A DNA stretch of 64,000 nt, taken from assembly GCF_016924835.1 (NCBI RefSeq), contig NZ_CP070480.1, forward strand, positions 868,001 through 932,000, written 5' to 3'. The notes beneath the pieces are model-generated. The model ran no database searches. It saw only the letters and a program-made list of their open reading frames with translations, and was not told the origin of the DNA. Below, piece by piece: positions 26,977 to 36,490 of the stretch; the first letter of the stretch is position 1; every line of letters starts with the position of its first letter. Both the position numbers and the translations under genes were made by a program. This stretch comes from Rothia sp. ZJ932 (lineage in GTDB: Bacteria > Actinomycetota > Actinomycetes > Actinomycetales > Micrococcaceae).

Positions 26977-28026
26977 TTACTGTGGCGAACCGATTTGCGC
27001 CAACCAGTTGCTGAGAATGAGATCGAGAGCAGGCAGCGCCTCGGGCAGAACCTCGATGTCGTCGGTGGCTGATGCTGGGTGGCATGCTGCCAGTAAAACG
27101 GCGCTCAACGCGAACATCCGGTAGTCAGTTGTGCCGGTGAGTGCTCTGTCATACTCGGCGATTTCACTCAGTATCTCAGTGATTGTATTTTCTTGTTTTT
27201 GCAGGCTGGCTTCGGCATGCAAGACCATTGTCAGAGTAGCCCCTAGCTGGGCAGATGCGGTCAGACCCGATCCAAAAGCTGCAGAAAGATTTTGTAAGGT
27301 CAGCGGCTGACGTGCGCACTTGAGGGCGGCATCGACTGCCTCCAAAACCTCGGCAGCACCGTGAGTAAATGCGGCGTCGCGGGTATCTGCCAACCAATCC
27401 CGCACCCTGAGGGTTGCGGTGTGCAGGGCAGACTCCTGAGCGTCCTGGGCACCGAGTAAAGAACGTAGCAATAGGGCGCAGCTTACTGCCGCCGCCCGTG
27501 CCTGCTCGGCATCATGGGTCAGCGTCGCTGTTTTAGCTGCTAAAGAGATTACAGTGCGCTCATCAGCAACCGGTAGCAAACCCAGCATCGCTACGGGCAG
27601 CATCGCTGATGCTGAATCGTTGGTGGTAATGGGAGCCTTACCCACCAGCTGCATTTCACCACCGTTCAAAATCGTGAGGGTGGCGGCGTCCGTACTGCGT
27701 CTGCTGCGCATTACAGCGGTGTTATCGAGGGGACGCGGAGGAGCAAATGGCACCGCATCTGATATCAGAGTGCCGCCGGTACGCAACCAGCGCGTATAAG
27801 CAAGCCAGATGCAGGCAAGTTCATCGGCGTGGACTCCATCGTTATTCCACTCCAAAACCTCGCTGATGCCATCGAGCGTATACAGAGCTAACTGAGCATC
27901 GGCAAGAGCCGTCGACGAACCGCCACCGGGCACCGCGAAAAGAGCACGGACGAGGGCAGCAACCTGGTCTCGGTAACGGTGGGTGCTGGCATCGGGGGCT
28001 GGGAAACGGGTATCCATAACCACCAT
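26977..28026 (-). CDS. ADP-ribosylglycohydrolase-like protein, probably degenerate
   Basis: A 349-residue all-helical protein. The segment LALYTLDGISEVLEWNNDGV and ADELACIWLAYTRWLRTGG closely resembles the pattern of actinobacterial ADP-ribosylglycohydrolase-family proteins, and weaker matches continue (GEMQ; TNDSASAMLPVAMLGLLP; SGLTASAQLGATLTMVL). However, the metal-binding DDT motif expected before the first helix reads ALADAQ here, the GDALGAP start is absent, and the late DSDST motif is replaced by GTTDYRM. If the assignment is right, the enzyme has lost its magnesium ligands and is probably inactive or repurposed. It is convergent with the phosphotransferase gene and divergent from sbcD. 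Confidence 0.6.
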   Translation of the reverse strand: MVVMDTRFPAPDASTHRYRDQVAALVRALFAVPGGGSSTALADAQLALYTLDGISEVLEWNNDGVHADELACIWLAYTRWLRTGGTLISDAVPFAPPRPLDNTAVMRSRRSTDAATLTILNGGEMQLVGKAPITTNDSASAMLPVAMLGLLPVADERTVISLAAKTATLTHDAEQARAAAVSCALLLRSLLGAQDAQESALHTATLRVRDWLADTRDAAFTHGAAEVLEAVDAALKCARQPLTLQNLSAAFGSGLTASAQLGATLTMVLHAEASLQKQENTITEILSEIAEYDRALTGTTDYRMFALSAVLLAACHPASATDDIEVLPEALPALDLILSNWLAQIGSPQ

Positions 28027-28088
28027 TCTACGGGTGATAAATTGTCATCTGCTAGGTGCGGTACATAACGCCCCGTAAACTAGAGACT

Positions 28089-29234
28089 ATGCGTATTCTT
28101 CACACTTCTGACTGGCACTTAGGCCGCACTTTTCACGGTCTCTCGCTGCACGAAACCTGCGTCGAATTTACTAACGAGCTAGTAGAACTGGTGACCACCC
28201 GTGCTATTGATGCGGTGCTGATTAGCGGTGATGTATACGATCAAGCTCAGCCTCGCCCCGATACTGTGGCTTTGCTTTCTCACACTCTGACCCGGTTAGT
28301 CAAGGCGGGGGCACAGGTGATCGTGACCAGCGGTAATCACGATTCTGCCCTGCGCCTGGGGTTTGCCGCCGATATTTTGCGCGCCGGTGGTTTGTTTATG
28401 CTGACTGAAGCATCAGCCCTTGAGATCCCGGTGGAACTTACCGCAGGCGGGGTAAACGTGAATGTCTACGGCATTCCTTATCTTGAACCGCGTGCTTTCG
28501 CCGGCAACTGGAACATAGAACCCACCCATGAGGCAGTGCTGGGGCACGCTCTTGAACGCATCAAGCAGGACGCGCGCACCCGCACCCCGCACGCCACCCT
28601 TGTCATGGCGCACTGCTTTGCAGCCAACGGTGTGGACTCTGACTCTGAACGGCGAATCAGCGTCGGCGGTGCGCTGAGCGTGCCTTTGAACCTTTTTGAT
28701 TCTTTCGATTACGCGGCGTTGGGGCACCTGCACGGCAAACAAAAGCTAAGCGAGAAAGTGCGTTATAGCGGATCACCGATCGCCTACTCCTTCTCTGAAG
28801 AAAAGCACCGCAAGGGCGCGTGGATTCTTGAGGTAGATCAAAGCGGTATCACCTCTATTGAGGGGCACGAATGGGAAGCTGGCATTAAGCTAGCCAGCCT
28901 CACCGGAACCCTTGACGAGCTGACCACCGCTGAAAACGCCGAACACTACGCCAACACCATCTGCCGCATTACCCTCACCGATACGGAACGCCCTTCCCAA
29001 GCACTAGAAAAACTGGGAGCGGTCTTTCCCTCCATCGCCGAACTCTACTTCAAACCCAGCGGAATAAGTCCTGCAACCGATAAAGCCCACCGTCTCACCG
29101 AAAAAGAACGACCGCTCATCGATGTCTGCGCCGATTTCTACTCCTACGTACTGGGGAGAGACCTTACCCCGGCAGAACGCGTAGTCGTCACCAGCGTCGT
29201 CGAAGAAACCCACACAGCCAAGGTAAGCCAATGA
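28089..29234 (+). CDS. sbcD: SbcCD nuclease subunit D
   Basis: The phosphoesterase subunit of SbcCD (Mre11 family), which cuts hairpins and protein-blocked DNA ends. The 381-residue protein opens with MRILHTSDWHLGR and has the metal-site motifs ISGDVYDQA and VTSGNHDSALRL, then VMAHCF and GHLHGKQ. A -10-like TAAACT ends 6 nt before the ATG at 28089 and there is no ribosome binding site, so the mRNA is probably leaderless. It overlaps sbcC by 4 bp (ATGA). Confidence 0.94.
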   Translation: MRILHTSDWHLGRTFHGLSLHETCVEFTNELVELVTTRAIDAVLISGDVYDQAQPRPDTVALLSHTLTRLVKAGAQVIVTSGNHDSALRLGFAADILRAGGLFMLTEASALEIPVELTAGGVNVNVYGIPYLEPRAFAGNWNIEPTHEAVLGHALERIKQDARTRTPHATLVMAHCFAANGVDSDSERRISVGGALSVPLNLFDSFDYAALGHLHGKQKLSEKVRYSGSPIAYSFSEEKHRKGAWILEVDQSGITSIEGHEWEAGIKLASLTGTLDELTTAENAEHYANTICRITLTDTERPSQALEKLGAVFPSIAELYFKPSGISPATDKAHRLTEKERPLIDVCADFYSYVLGRDLTPAERVVVTSVVEETHTAKVSQ

Positions 29235-32200
29235 TCATTCACTCCCTCACCCTCAAAGCCTACGGGCCGTTCCCGCGTGAAGAACACATCGACTTCGAAC
29301 GGTTGAATGAAGCAGGTATCTTTCTGCTGAACGGTCCCACAGGAGCCGGCAAGACCTCTATTCTCGACGCCATCAGTTTTGCCCTCTACGGAGAAACCCC
29401 CACAGCGCGTCCTCAACTGCGTAGCCGCTTTGCCAATGAACATGATGAACCGGGAGTAGAACTAGAGTTCACGGTGGGTTCAGAACGCCTAAAAATAGTG
29501 CGTAACCCTAGATGGGATAGACCCAAACTCAAGGGGACGGGGTTCACCCCACAAAATGCTAAGGCACTGCTGCAAAAACTAGAAGACGGTCAGTGGAAAA
29601 CCCTCAGCACCGGTCACTCCGAGGCTGCCGGAATGATCCAAGACCGCATCGGTCTTAACCGAGAACAATTTTCTCAGGTAATTCTGCTACCACAGGGGGA
29701 GTTCGCTAAGTTCCTCAACGCAAAATCAGATGAACGCGAAGCACTGCTTAAAAAGCTCTTTGATACTAAGGACTTTCAGACAGTACAAGAACAGCTGCAA
29801 GAACGCGCACGCTCAGCCACTGCCGCCTCTCATACCGCTCGGCAGGCAGTAGATGCTCTGACTGATTCGCTCAAGGGCATGGGCCAGCAGTCCACTCACC
29901 GCAAAGAACATGACCTCTACCAAGAAATCAAAACGCTCGTAGAGCAGGACGGCAGCACGGACTTCCTAGAGCAGCTCCAGGGCTATCTCACCCAGCTAGA
30001 AGACCTAAACCTCACAGAAACTGAAGAGGAAACAGCAGAAGAAACCTTTGACTTCGTTACTGAGCACACCCGACTACGTCAGCAGCTGGCAGATGCTGAG
30101 CAGCGACTAAGCGGCGCCCTTTATCAACTAACCCAAACCCACGAAACCAGCCAGGGAAGGGCACAGCACCTGCGAAAGCAGCTCGATGACTGGCAACGTT
30201 TTGCTACCATCACCCAGCGCAAACGCAAGCTGGACGCGCGAGCCGACGACATCGCCCAGACCGAGCAACAGCTGCAGGCGGCGCAGCGGGCAGCACCCGT
30301 GCTACCAGCCATCCAACAGGTCGCCACCTCAACCGCCGCCTACGAAAAAGCCCGTCAAGCCCATGCCAAAAGCATCGACGCAGAGCAAGCAGCGCACGCC
30401 GTACTCACCGAGATACCCCCGGTGGAAACCCACCCCGAAGCAACAGTGCTCAGCGCACCGGAGCATCAACTCAGCCACCAGATCGCACAAGCCCTCAGTG
30501 CCCTTGACCGACTCGAAAAAGCGCTCGCTGACCGGGAACGTACCGCGGCTCAACGCCAACAGGCGCAGTCTGAACTTGAAAAAGCTGAGCACGCACAAGC
30601 AGAACTTTCCGTCGCCGAGACCCAGCATCGGGAGCAAACCTCAACGGTCATCGAACAACTGACCGCTTTTGAAGGCATCGAACGAGAGCTTGAAGAGGCT
30701 CAGCATAGCCATCAGCGGGCTGTCGCTGTTGTTGAACTGTCGCAGCAGTGGGAGCTACAACAGAAAAAGGTTGCTAGCGCTGAAACTGTTTTCAAACAAG
30801 CTGAAGCTACCAGGCGTAATGCCGCTCAAGCGGCTGAGGATATCCAGCAGCTGCGTTTTAGCCAGGCAGCTTATCTGTTAGCGCAGCAGCTACAAGCAAA
30901 TGAGAGGTGCCCCGTCTGTGGTTCTGCCGAACATCCGGCACCAGCTACCGCTCCGCACGATACTCAGCTCATCGAACAGGGTGATATTGATGCTGCTATC
31001 GAGCACCGTAATCGCGCTGAAAAAACCCGCGATAAAGCCCAAACAGTTTTTGAATCAGCCCGTCAGAAACTCAAGGAACTGGTCGCAGAGGGCGCTGTAG
31101 AACCGGCGCACGCTGCCGAGGCTGAGATACGGGCGAAAACCGCTGTTGAAGGTATCCAGCAGAGAATCTCAGAGCGAGATGCTCTCCACCGAACTTTTAC
31201 TCGCTTAGAAGAGCAGGGCAAGAAACTTGAAGCGAAACTGGCTGCAACAGCAACCACGATAACCCAGCAACAGCAGCTAGTGAGTGTCTATGCCCAGGAG
31301 CTTGACCGATTACAACTAGAACTTGAAGGGCGTGAAACAGAACGCAGCGTAGCCACCCGCAAAAAGCTGGTATGTGACTACGGCACCGCAGCAGCTGAGC
31401 GCGTCCGCCTCAAAGAGCTTACTGACTCTGAAAGTGAGCGTCTAGATCAAGCAAAAACCGCGCTCACCCAGTTGCTGATGGCATCGGAATTTGAGACAGC
31501 TGAACATGCGGAGGAAGCCTCGCTACCAGCTGCTGAGATCAGACGTCTTAACACAGTGGTGAGCGATTTCCGCACTGCTGATGAGCGTTTGACCGGGCAG
31601 CTGGAAGATCCTGTGCTTCAGGCAGTGGCGCAGGCACAGGAACAGGGCGTAAGCGCCCCCGACTCGCAAATAGTCGAGGACCTTGAAACGCTAGTGAAGC
31701 AACTGGCCGATGCCCGTGATCGTGTGATTCATTTACAGGCTGAGATGACCGCAAACAGTGGAGCGTTGGTGAGCGTGGGCGAGCGCTACGAGTGTCAGGC
31801 TGAAGTGTCACAGTCCCTGGTGGATGAAGCAGCCCGATGGAATCTGTTGGCGAATACTGCTAACGGGTTGGGGTCTGATAACAGCCTGAATATGACTCTT
31901 ACGACGTATGTGCTGGCTGCCCAGTTGCGTGAGGTGACGGCTAATGCTTCCGATCATCTTAAGCGGATGACTCACGGCAGGTACACCCTGAAGTACAGCC
32001 ACGAGAGAGAAGACGGTAAGGGCAGGGGCAACTCCCGCGCTGGGTTGGGCATTGTGGTACACGATGCCTGGCATGATGATGATAGACCCACCAAATCGCT
32101 TTCGGGCGGTGAAACTTTCATGGCTTCTCTTGCCCTTGCTTTGGGGCTGGCGGAGGCTGTTCAGCAGCGCAGCGGAGGTATCGATATAGACACGCTCTTT

Positions 32201-32386
32201 GTGGACGAAGGCTTTGGTTCTTTGGACGATTCGACCCTGGAAGAAGTTATGAACACCTTGGATTCGCTGCGAGCCGGTGGTCGCGTTATCGGTCTTATTT
32301 CGCACGTTGCTGAAATGAAAAACCGCATCCCAACCCAGGTTCAAGTGAACCGTTCACCGGAGGGTTCTTCTCTTGTCATCTCTTAA
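29231..32386 (+). CDS. sbcC: SbcCD nuclease subunit C (SMC-like ATPase)
   Basis: The Rad50-type partner of SbcD. The 1051-residue protein has Walker A GPTGAGKT at residues 35-42, a long coiled coil, the zinc hook RCPVC (the two Cys at 560 and 563) near the middle, a second coiled coil, the ABC signature LSGGE starting at about residue 957, and Walker B IDTLFVDEGFGSLDD. Glutamine-, glutamate- and alanine-rich heptads fill the coils. It overlaps sbcD by 4 bp and the MFS gene by about 14 bp. Confidence 0.95.
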   Translation: MIIHSLTLKAYGPFPREEHIDFERLNEAGIFLLNGPTGAGKTSILDAISFALYGETPTARPQLRSRFANEHDEPGVELEFTVGSERLKIVRNPRWDRPKLKGTGFTPQNAKALLQKLEDGQWKTLSTGHSEAAGMIQDRIGLNREQFSQVILLPQGEFAKFLNAKSDEREALLKKLFDTKDFQTVQEQLQERARSATAASHTARQAVDALTDSLKGMGQQSTHRKEHDLYQEIKTLVEQDGSTDFLEQLQGYLTQLEDLNLTETEEETAEETFDFVTEHTRLRQQLADAEQRLSGALYQLTQTHETSQGRAQHLRKQLDDWQRFATITQRKRKLDARADDIAQTEQQLQAAQRAAPVLPAIQQVATSTAAYEKARQAHAKSIDAEQAAHAVLTEIPPVETHPEATVLSAPEHQLSHQIAQALSALDRLEKALADRERTAAQRQQAQSELEKAEHAQAELSVAETQHREQTSTVIEQLTAFEGIERELEEAQHSHQRAVAVVELSQQWELQQKKVASAETVFKQAEATRRNAAQAAEDIQQLRFSQAAYLLAQQLQANERCPVCGSAEHPAPATAPHDTQLIEQGDIDAAIEHRNRAEKTRDKAQTVFESARQKLKELVAEGAVEPAHAAEAEIRAKTAVEGIQQRISERDALHRTFTRLEEQGKKLEAKLAATATTITQQQQLVSVYAQELDRLQLELEGRETERSVATRKKLVCDYGTAAAERVRLKELTDSESERLDQAKTALTQLLMASEFETAEHAEEASLPAAEIRRLNTVVSDFRTADERLTGQLEDPVLQAVAQAQEQGVSAPDSQIVEDLETLVKQLADARDRVIHLQAEMTANSGALVSVGERYECQAEVSQSLVDEAARWNLLANTANGLGSDNSLNMTLTTYVLAAQLREVTANASDHLKRMTHGRYTLKYSHEREDGKGRGNSRAGLGIVVHDAWHDDDRPTKSLSGGETFMASLALALGLAEAVQQRSGGIDIDTLFVDEGFGSLDDSTLEEVMNTLDSLRAGGRVIGLISHVAEMKNRIPTQVQVNRSPEGSSLVIS

Positions 32387-33713
32387 AACCCGCGGTGAAC
32401 TGATGGCGTTTGACGCGCATCCGGGTATTCGGCAGCGGTGGCGCTATTCAGCGCGCTACACGTTGCAGCGGTTCCGGTTGCTTTCCGATGCCCTGGGCGG
32501 GCAGTTTATGGCTTTTGTGGTGCTGATGCGTCTTGTGCCGCCTATGCTGTCGCTATCGCTGCTGATTGGTGTTGCTGAACAGACGAGTGAGGTGAGCGTG
32601 GGCGGGTTCGCTGCTGGCATTGTTGCTCTCACGTACGCGGCGATGATGCCGGTGTACAGCGTCCTGGCTCAAAGGTTTGGTCATGCCCGTCTTTTGCTGT
32701 GTACAGGTATTGCGAATATTCCGGCGATGTCTTTGCTGTCGTGGCAACTGGTAGAGATTGCTGCGCAGGCACCCACCACTGTTAACGCTACGGGTATTTT
32801 GATAGCTGCCAGTGTTGCTGGGGCGACCATCCCACCGATGTCTTCGATGATGCGTTCGTATTGGAGCCGGGAATATAAGCGTACCCGCGACCGTAAAATG
32901 TTGAACTCAACTATTGCTTTCGAGTCTCTTTTTGAGGTGGCTACGCTGCCGGTAGCTGCTGTTGTTACCGGCTTGATCGCGCTGCTCATTGGGCCGATGT
33001 ACTGCCTGTTTGCTCTCATTATTATTAACATGTTGGGCATGCTGTTTGTGGTCTCGCGCGTCAATAAACCGCTGTTCCCGGCGGTATCAGCCCAGGGGTT
33101 CAGAACCTATTCAGCGGTAGGCAAGGTGCCTTCTTCACGCGATTTTACGTGGCTGCCTCTCTTAGGCACCGCGTGCGTGGGAGTGATTGTTGGCTCTGCA
33201 CAGTCTTCTTTAGCGTCACTGACTTTGGGCTCTGATTCGATTGAACAGCTGGGTTTTTACGTGGCAGTGATGGGTTTAGCGAGCGCTTTTGCCGGTGGTT
33301 TCTTGCTCTTCGGACGCGTACGAGTGGCAGGCTGGAACAGCTGGTTGGTGAGCGGGGCGGTTCTTATCGCTTTGACCATGCTGCTTTCTATCCCGGTGAC
33401 GGGGTTCGGTGTGGTGCTCACGATGGTTGGGCTGGGGGTGGGCACAGGTGCGGCAACAGTCTGCATGGAATCTGTGACCACCTCAGCTTCTTTACGCGGC
33501 TACCTTGACCGTGCGCTGACCTCATCGCAGGCAACTCTGACTGCGGGCTTAGCGCTGGGACTGGTATGGGGCGCGATTCTGAGCGAGACTTACGGCTACC
33601 AGGTAGGTATGCTGATTCCCGTTGTTGCTGCCACCACCTACTTCGTGGTGGGTCACATTTTTGGTTTTTACTGGCGCAGATCGTACGAAGAACACCTCGA
33701 ATCAACCTTCTAA
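32373..33713 (+). CDS. MFS-type membrane transporter
   Basis: A membrane protein of about 446 residues with about twelve hydrophobic segments and a basic N-terminal stretch, of major-facilitator type. No clear substrate motif is visible. The start is probably the TTG at 32373: GGAGGG lies eight bases upstream, inside the end of sbcC. The ATG at 32403 (MAFDAHPG) is the alternative and would remove the overlap. Coupling to sbcCD is positional only; I see no functional reason for it. Confidence 0.78.
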   Translation: MSSLKTRGELMAFDAHPGIRQRWRYSARYTLQRFRLLSDALGGQFMAFVVLMRLVPPMLSLSLLIGVAEQTSEVSVGGFAAGIVALTYAAMMPVYSVLAQRFGHARLLLCTGIANIPAMSLLSWQLVEIAAQAPTTVNATGILIAASVAGATIPPMSSMMRSYWSREYKRTRDRKMLNSTIAFESLFEVATLPVAAVVTGLIALLIGPMYCLFALIIINMLGMLFVVSRVNKPLFPAVSAQGFRTYSAVGKVPSSRDFTWLPLLGTACVGVIVGSAQSSLASLTLGSDSIEQLGFYVAVMGLASAFAGGFLLFGRVRVAGWNSWLVSGAVLIALTMLLSIPVTGFGVVLTMVGLGVGTGAATVCMESVTTSASLRGYLDRALTSSQATLTAGLALGLVWGAILSETYGYQVGMLIPVVAATTYFVVGHIFGFYWRRSYEEHLESTF

Positions 33714-33736
33714 GCCGCGCAACTTAGCGTATATAC

Positions 33737-33778
33737 AAAAGCCACCGCAGAGATTTTTTGCCCCTGCGGTGGTTTTTA
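33737..33778. terminator. bidirectional intrinsic terminator
   Basis: The hairpin 33737-33750 / 33764-33777 has A4 on one side and T5 on the other and lies between the convergent MFS gene and the minus-strand MBL gene. Confidence 0.85.
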
Positions 33779-33813
33779 ACGCACGCTATACGCCCAGGTG
33801 CTAGCGGTTTCTC

Positions 33814-34461
33814 CTAGTGACCGCGTGCAATCCATGCGTCCAGCTCGGGGGCTTCAAGACCGATGCCGGTGCTATCGCCATGACCGGTCAATACTGCGGT
33901 TGAATCGGGTAGCGTGAACAGCTTGTTCTTGATGGATTCGATGATGGTATTGAAATCTGAGTACGAACGCCCGGTTGCTCCAGGACCACCGCTGAAGAGG
34001 GTATCGCCTGAGAAGACGACACCGCTACTGTTCTCCCAGCTGAGGTCTTGTGAGTAGAAGCAAACAGAGCCGGGGGAATGACCGGGGGTTTCTAAAACGG
34101 TGAGTTCGGTGGTGCCGATGGTGATAGTGTCACCATCGGCTAAGTCGCTGTCGAACTCCCAATCAGGGTAAACCATCTCCCACAGCACCCTATCGGCACT
34201 GTTCAGATAAACGGGCGCGTTGAACCGATCCGCTGCTTCTTTGGCGCTGCGGATGTGGTCGTCGTGGGCGTGCGTCAAGAGAATCTTCTCAACGGTGCGA
34301 CCGTCAACGGTGGCCGAGATTTTATCAACGTTGTGGGCGGGGTCGATAATCACCACAGATTCATCGTTGCCGATAATCCACACATTATTATCGACCTCCC
34401 AGGTGCCACCATCTAACGAGAAGGTACCGCTGGTAACAACATTTTCAATGCGTTCTGACAT
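33814..34461 (-). CDS. MBL-fold hydrolase linked to mycothiol-dependent formaldehyde oxidation
   Basis: A 215-residue glyoxalase-II-like metallo-beta-lactamase protein with the zinc motif LTHAHDDHIRSAKE, the later ligand region TPGHSPGSVCF and VFSGDTLF, plus VLTGHGD near the end. The ATG at 34461 has AAGGAG upstream. It begins 13 bp after the stop of the mycothiol-dependent dehydrogenase gene, so the two are one operon. A thioester hydrolase acting on S-formylmycothiol is the attractive inference; it is not proven by sequence. Confidence 0.82.
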   Translation of the reverse strand: MSERIENVVTSGTFSLDGGTWEVDNNVWIIGNDESVVIIDPAHNVDKISATVDGRTVEKILLTHAHDDHIRSAKEAADRFNAPVYLNSADRVLWEMVYPDWEFDSDLADGDTITIGTTELTVLETPGHSPGSVCFYSQDLSWENSSGVVFSGDTLFSGGPGATGRSYSDFNTIIESIKNKLFTLPDSTAVLTGHGDSTGIGLEAPELDAWIARGH

Positions 34462-34474
34462 GAAAAAGTACTCC

Positions 34475-35563
34475 TTACAGCTCAACGATTGAGCGCAAGA
34501 CTTTGCCGCTCTTCATCGTTTCAAAAGCCTTTTCAACGTCTTCAAGGGCAATACGCTCGGTCACGAAAGCGTCGAGGTCAAGGTTACCCAGCTGGTAGTG
34601 CTGAACGAACATGGGGAAGTCGCGTGAGGGTAGAGTGTCGCCGTACCACGATGACTTGATAGAACCGCCGCGTCCAAAGACCTGATCTAAAGGTAGCTCT
34701 GCGATGGTATCGGGAGCGGGCACACCCACGAGAACCATGCGTCCTGCCAAATCACGAGCCTCGAAAGCCTGTTTGAAGGTGGGTGCAATGCCGACGGCAT
34801 CAATCACCAGATCAGCACCAAAGCCACCGGTGAGCTTCTGAATGCCCTCGACCGCATCAGCCTGCTTGGAATTAATAGTGTGGGTAGCACCCAGCGCGCG
34901 GGCGCGTTCCAACTTAGCATCATCAATATCAACGGCGATAATGGTGGTTGCACCGCCGAGCTTAGCACCGGCAATAGCGGCGGTACCTACGCCACCGCAA
35001 CCGATAACAGCAACAGATTCTCCGCGCTTAACCTCACCGGTATTCAGGGCTGCGCCGAGGCCTGCGGTGACGCCACAACCCAGCAAACCAACTGCTGCGT
35101 ACTGGTCATCGTCAAGGTCAGCTTCAATCTTGGTGCACTGCCCGGCAGCTACTAGAGTCTTTTCTGCAAATGAGCCGATACCGAGTGCAGGCTCAAGCTC
35201 AGTGCCGTCCTCCAGGGTCATCTTCTGGGTGGCGTTGTGGGTGTTAAAGCAGTACTGCAACTGACCCTTCTTGCATGCACGGCATTCACCGCACACTGCA
35301 CGCCAGTTGAGAATAACCTTGTCGCCGGGCTCAACGTTAGTAACGCCCTCACCGACAGCTTCAACTACACCCGATGACTCGTGACCCAGTAGGTAGGGAA
35401 AGTTATTGCCGACGCCACCTGCAACATAGTGCTCATCGGTCTGGCATACACCGCAGGTGAGTACTTTGACCAATGCTTCACCGGGGCCGGGGTTAGGAAC
35501 ATTAATGGTGGTAACGCTGACATTACCTTTTTCGAGAGCTACAACGGCTTTAACCTTGTGCAC
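34475..35563 (-). CDS. mscR: S-(hydroxymethyl)mycothiol dehydrogenase
   Basis: A zinc-dependent class III-type alcohol dehydrogenase that oxidises the mycothiol-formaldehyde adduct, with activity toward S-nitrosomycothiol reported for the family. The 362-residue protein shows the catalytic zinc site [14 protein letters not shown] and [15 protein letters not shown], the structural-zinc cysteines C-GEC-AC-KGQLQYC, and the NAD motif [15 protein letters not shown] chose the GTG at 35563 with AAGGAG five bases upstream; a TTG at 35578 is further out and less likely. Its presence implies the organism makes mycothiol. Confidence 0.9.
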   Translation of the reverse strand: MHKVKAVVALEKGNVSVTTINVPNPGPGEALVKVLTCGVCQTDEHYVAGGVGNNFPYLLGHESSGVVEAVGEGVTNVEPGDKVILNWRAVCGECRACKKGQLQYCFNTHNATQKMTLEDGTELEPALGIGSFAEKTLVAAGQCTKIEADLDDDQYAAVGLLGCGVTAGLGAALNTGEVKRGESVAVIGCGGVGTAAIAGAKLGGATTIIAVDIDDAKLERARALGATHTINSKQADAVEGIQKLTGGFGADLVIDAVGIAPTFKQAFEARDLAGRMVLVGVPAPDTIAELPLDQVFGRGGSIKSSWYGDTLPSRDFPMFVQHYQLGNLDLDAFVTERIALEDVEKAFETMKSGKVLRSIVEL

Positions 35564-35623
35564 TGATTCTCCTTGCAACGATATTAATCTGTGTGGTGGC
35601 GCACCGATAAAAGTGCCTATTAC

Positions 35624-36391
35624 CTACCGTAGCCCATGCTGTGATTTAACCTCTACCTCCAGCGTTGAGGTTAGTTCTTGGCGTAAGAAATCTCTGGCTG
35701 TCGCGCGTGCTTTGCCCGAGGTGAGCACCGAGATGTGGTCGCGTCCTGCAACAACTTCTAGGCGTGCCGAATAACCTGCGGCTAACGTGGCGTCAACTAA
35801 TTGTTGAGCGCCTGCGGCTAGAGCATCGTGTTCTCCGTGAAGTAGAAGTACCGGGACGCGTGCCTGAAAACTGGTGAGTGGGTTCGACAGTGCCCGAGCA
35901 AAGGTCAATAGTGCTGGGCGAGGAACACGGGTGTGAGCGAGAACCTGATCAAAAAGTCGTTCGTCGTGCCCCGGTGCTGGGTCTGAAGAAACAAGCTCAT
36001 GGGCGGCAATATCAAGGTGATTGTGTGCTCCCATACCGATGATGGTTGCCGCAGCCAGCGGGCTAGAAGCGTCCGTTGCCAGCTCCCAGATAAGGCGCCC
36101 GCCCAAGGAAAACCCCAGCCCTACTACCGGTTGAGCTAGCTGGTAGATTTCACTGTTGAGATGCTGCACCATGATGTTGATATCTTTGGGCATTTCACCG
36201 GGTTCTACCTCAGCGTCATCTTCTACAGAATGGAGGGGAAGCGTTACCGCCCACACCCTAAAACCTGCCTGCGTCAGGGTTTTAACCCACCCTGTTTTCA
36301 CCCAGTTCTGCTGCACAGAACCACCAAACCCGTGTACAGCAACCACCGTTGCCACATACTCACCGACTGGTTCAAAAATCTGAGACTCCAT
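35624..36391 (-). CDS. alpha/beta hydrolase
   Basis: A 255-residue alpha/beta-hydrolase-fold protein. The nucleophile elbow is GFSLGG, the oxyanion region VHGFGG lies near residue 20, the acid is in LLHGEHDAL and the histidine in VAGRDHISV near the C-terminus, so the catalytic triad looks intact. No signal peptide is seen. The substrate is unknown. It stands between the mycothiol-dependent dehydrogenase gene and the YihY gene, all on the minus strand, but a terminator separates it from the latter. Confidence 0.8.
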   Translation of the reverse strand: MESQIFEPVGEYVATVVAVHGFGGSVQQNWVKTGWVKTLTQAGFRVWAVTLPLHSVEDDAEVEPGEMPKDINIMVQHLNSEIYQLAQPVVGLGFSLGGRLIWELATDASSPLAAATIIGMGAHNHLDIAAHELVSSDPAPGHDERLFDQVLAHTRVPRPALLTFARALSNPLTSFQARVPVLLLHGEHDALAAGAQQLVDATLAAGYSARLEVVAGRDHISVLTSGKARATARDFLRQELTSTLEVEVKSQHGLR

Positions 36392-36412
36392 CGCGTTCTT
36401 CTTTCACCACAC

Positions 36413-36446
36413 AAAAACCCGGCGCTCTTTGCAGAGCACCGGGTTT
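36413..36446 (-). terminator. intrinsic terminator after the YihY/BrkB gene
   Basis: Read on the minus strand, the arms 36433-36446 and 36415-36428 form a 14-bp stem with one mismatch, followed by a T-run. It ends the gene at 36491. Confidence 0.82.
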
Positions 36447-36490
36447 AGAGTTTACCCACTAGATCTTACTTAGCTACTACAGCAAGACTA

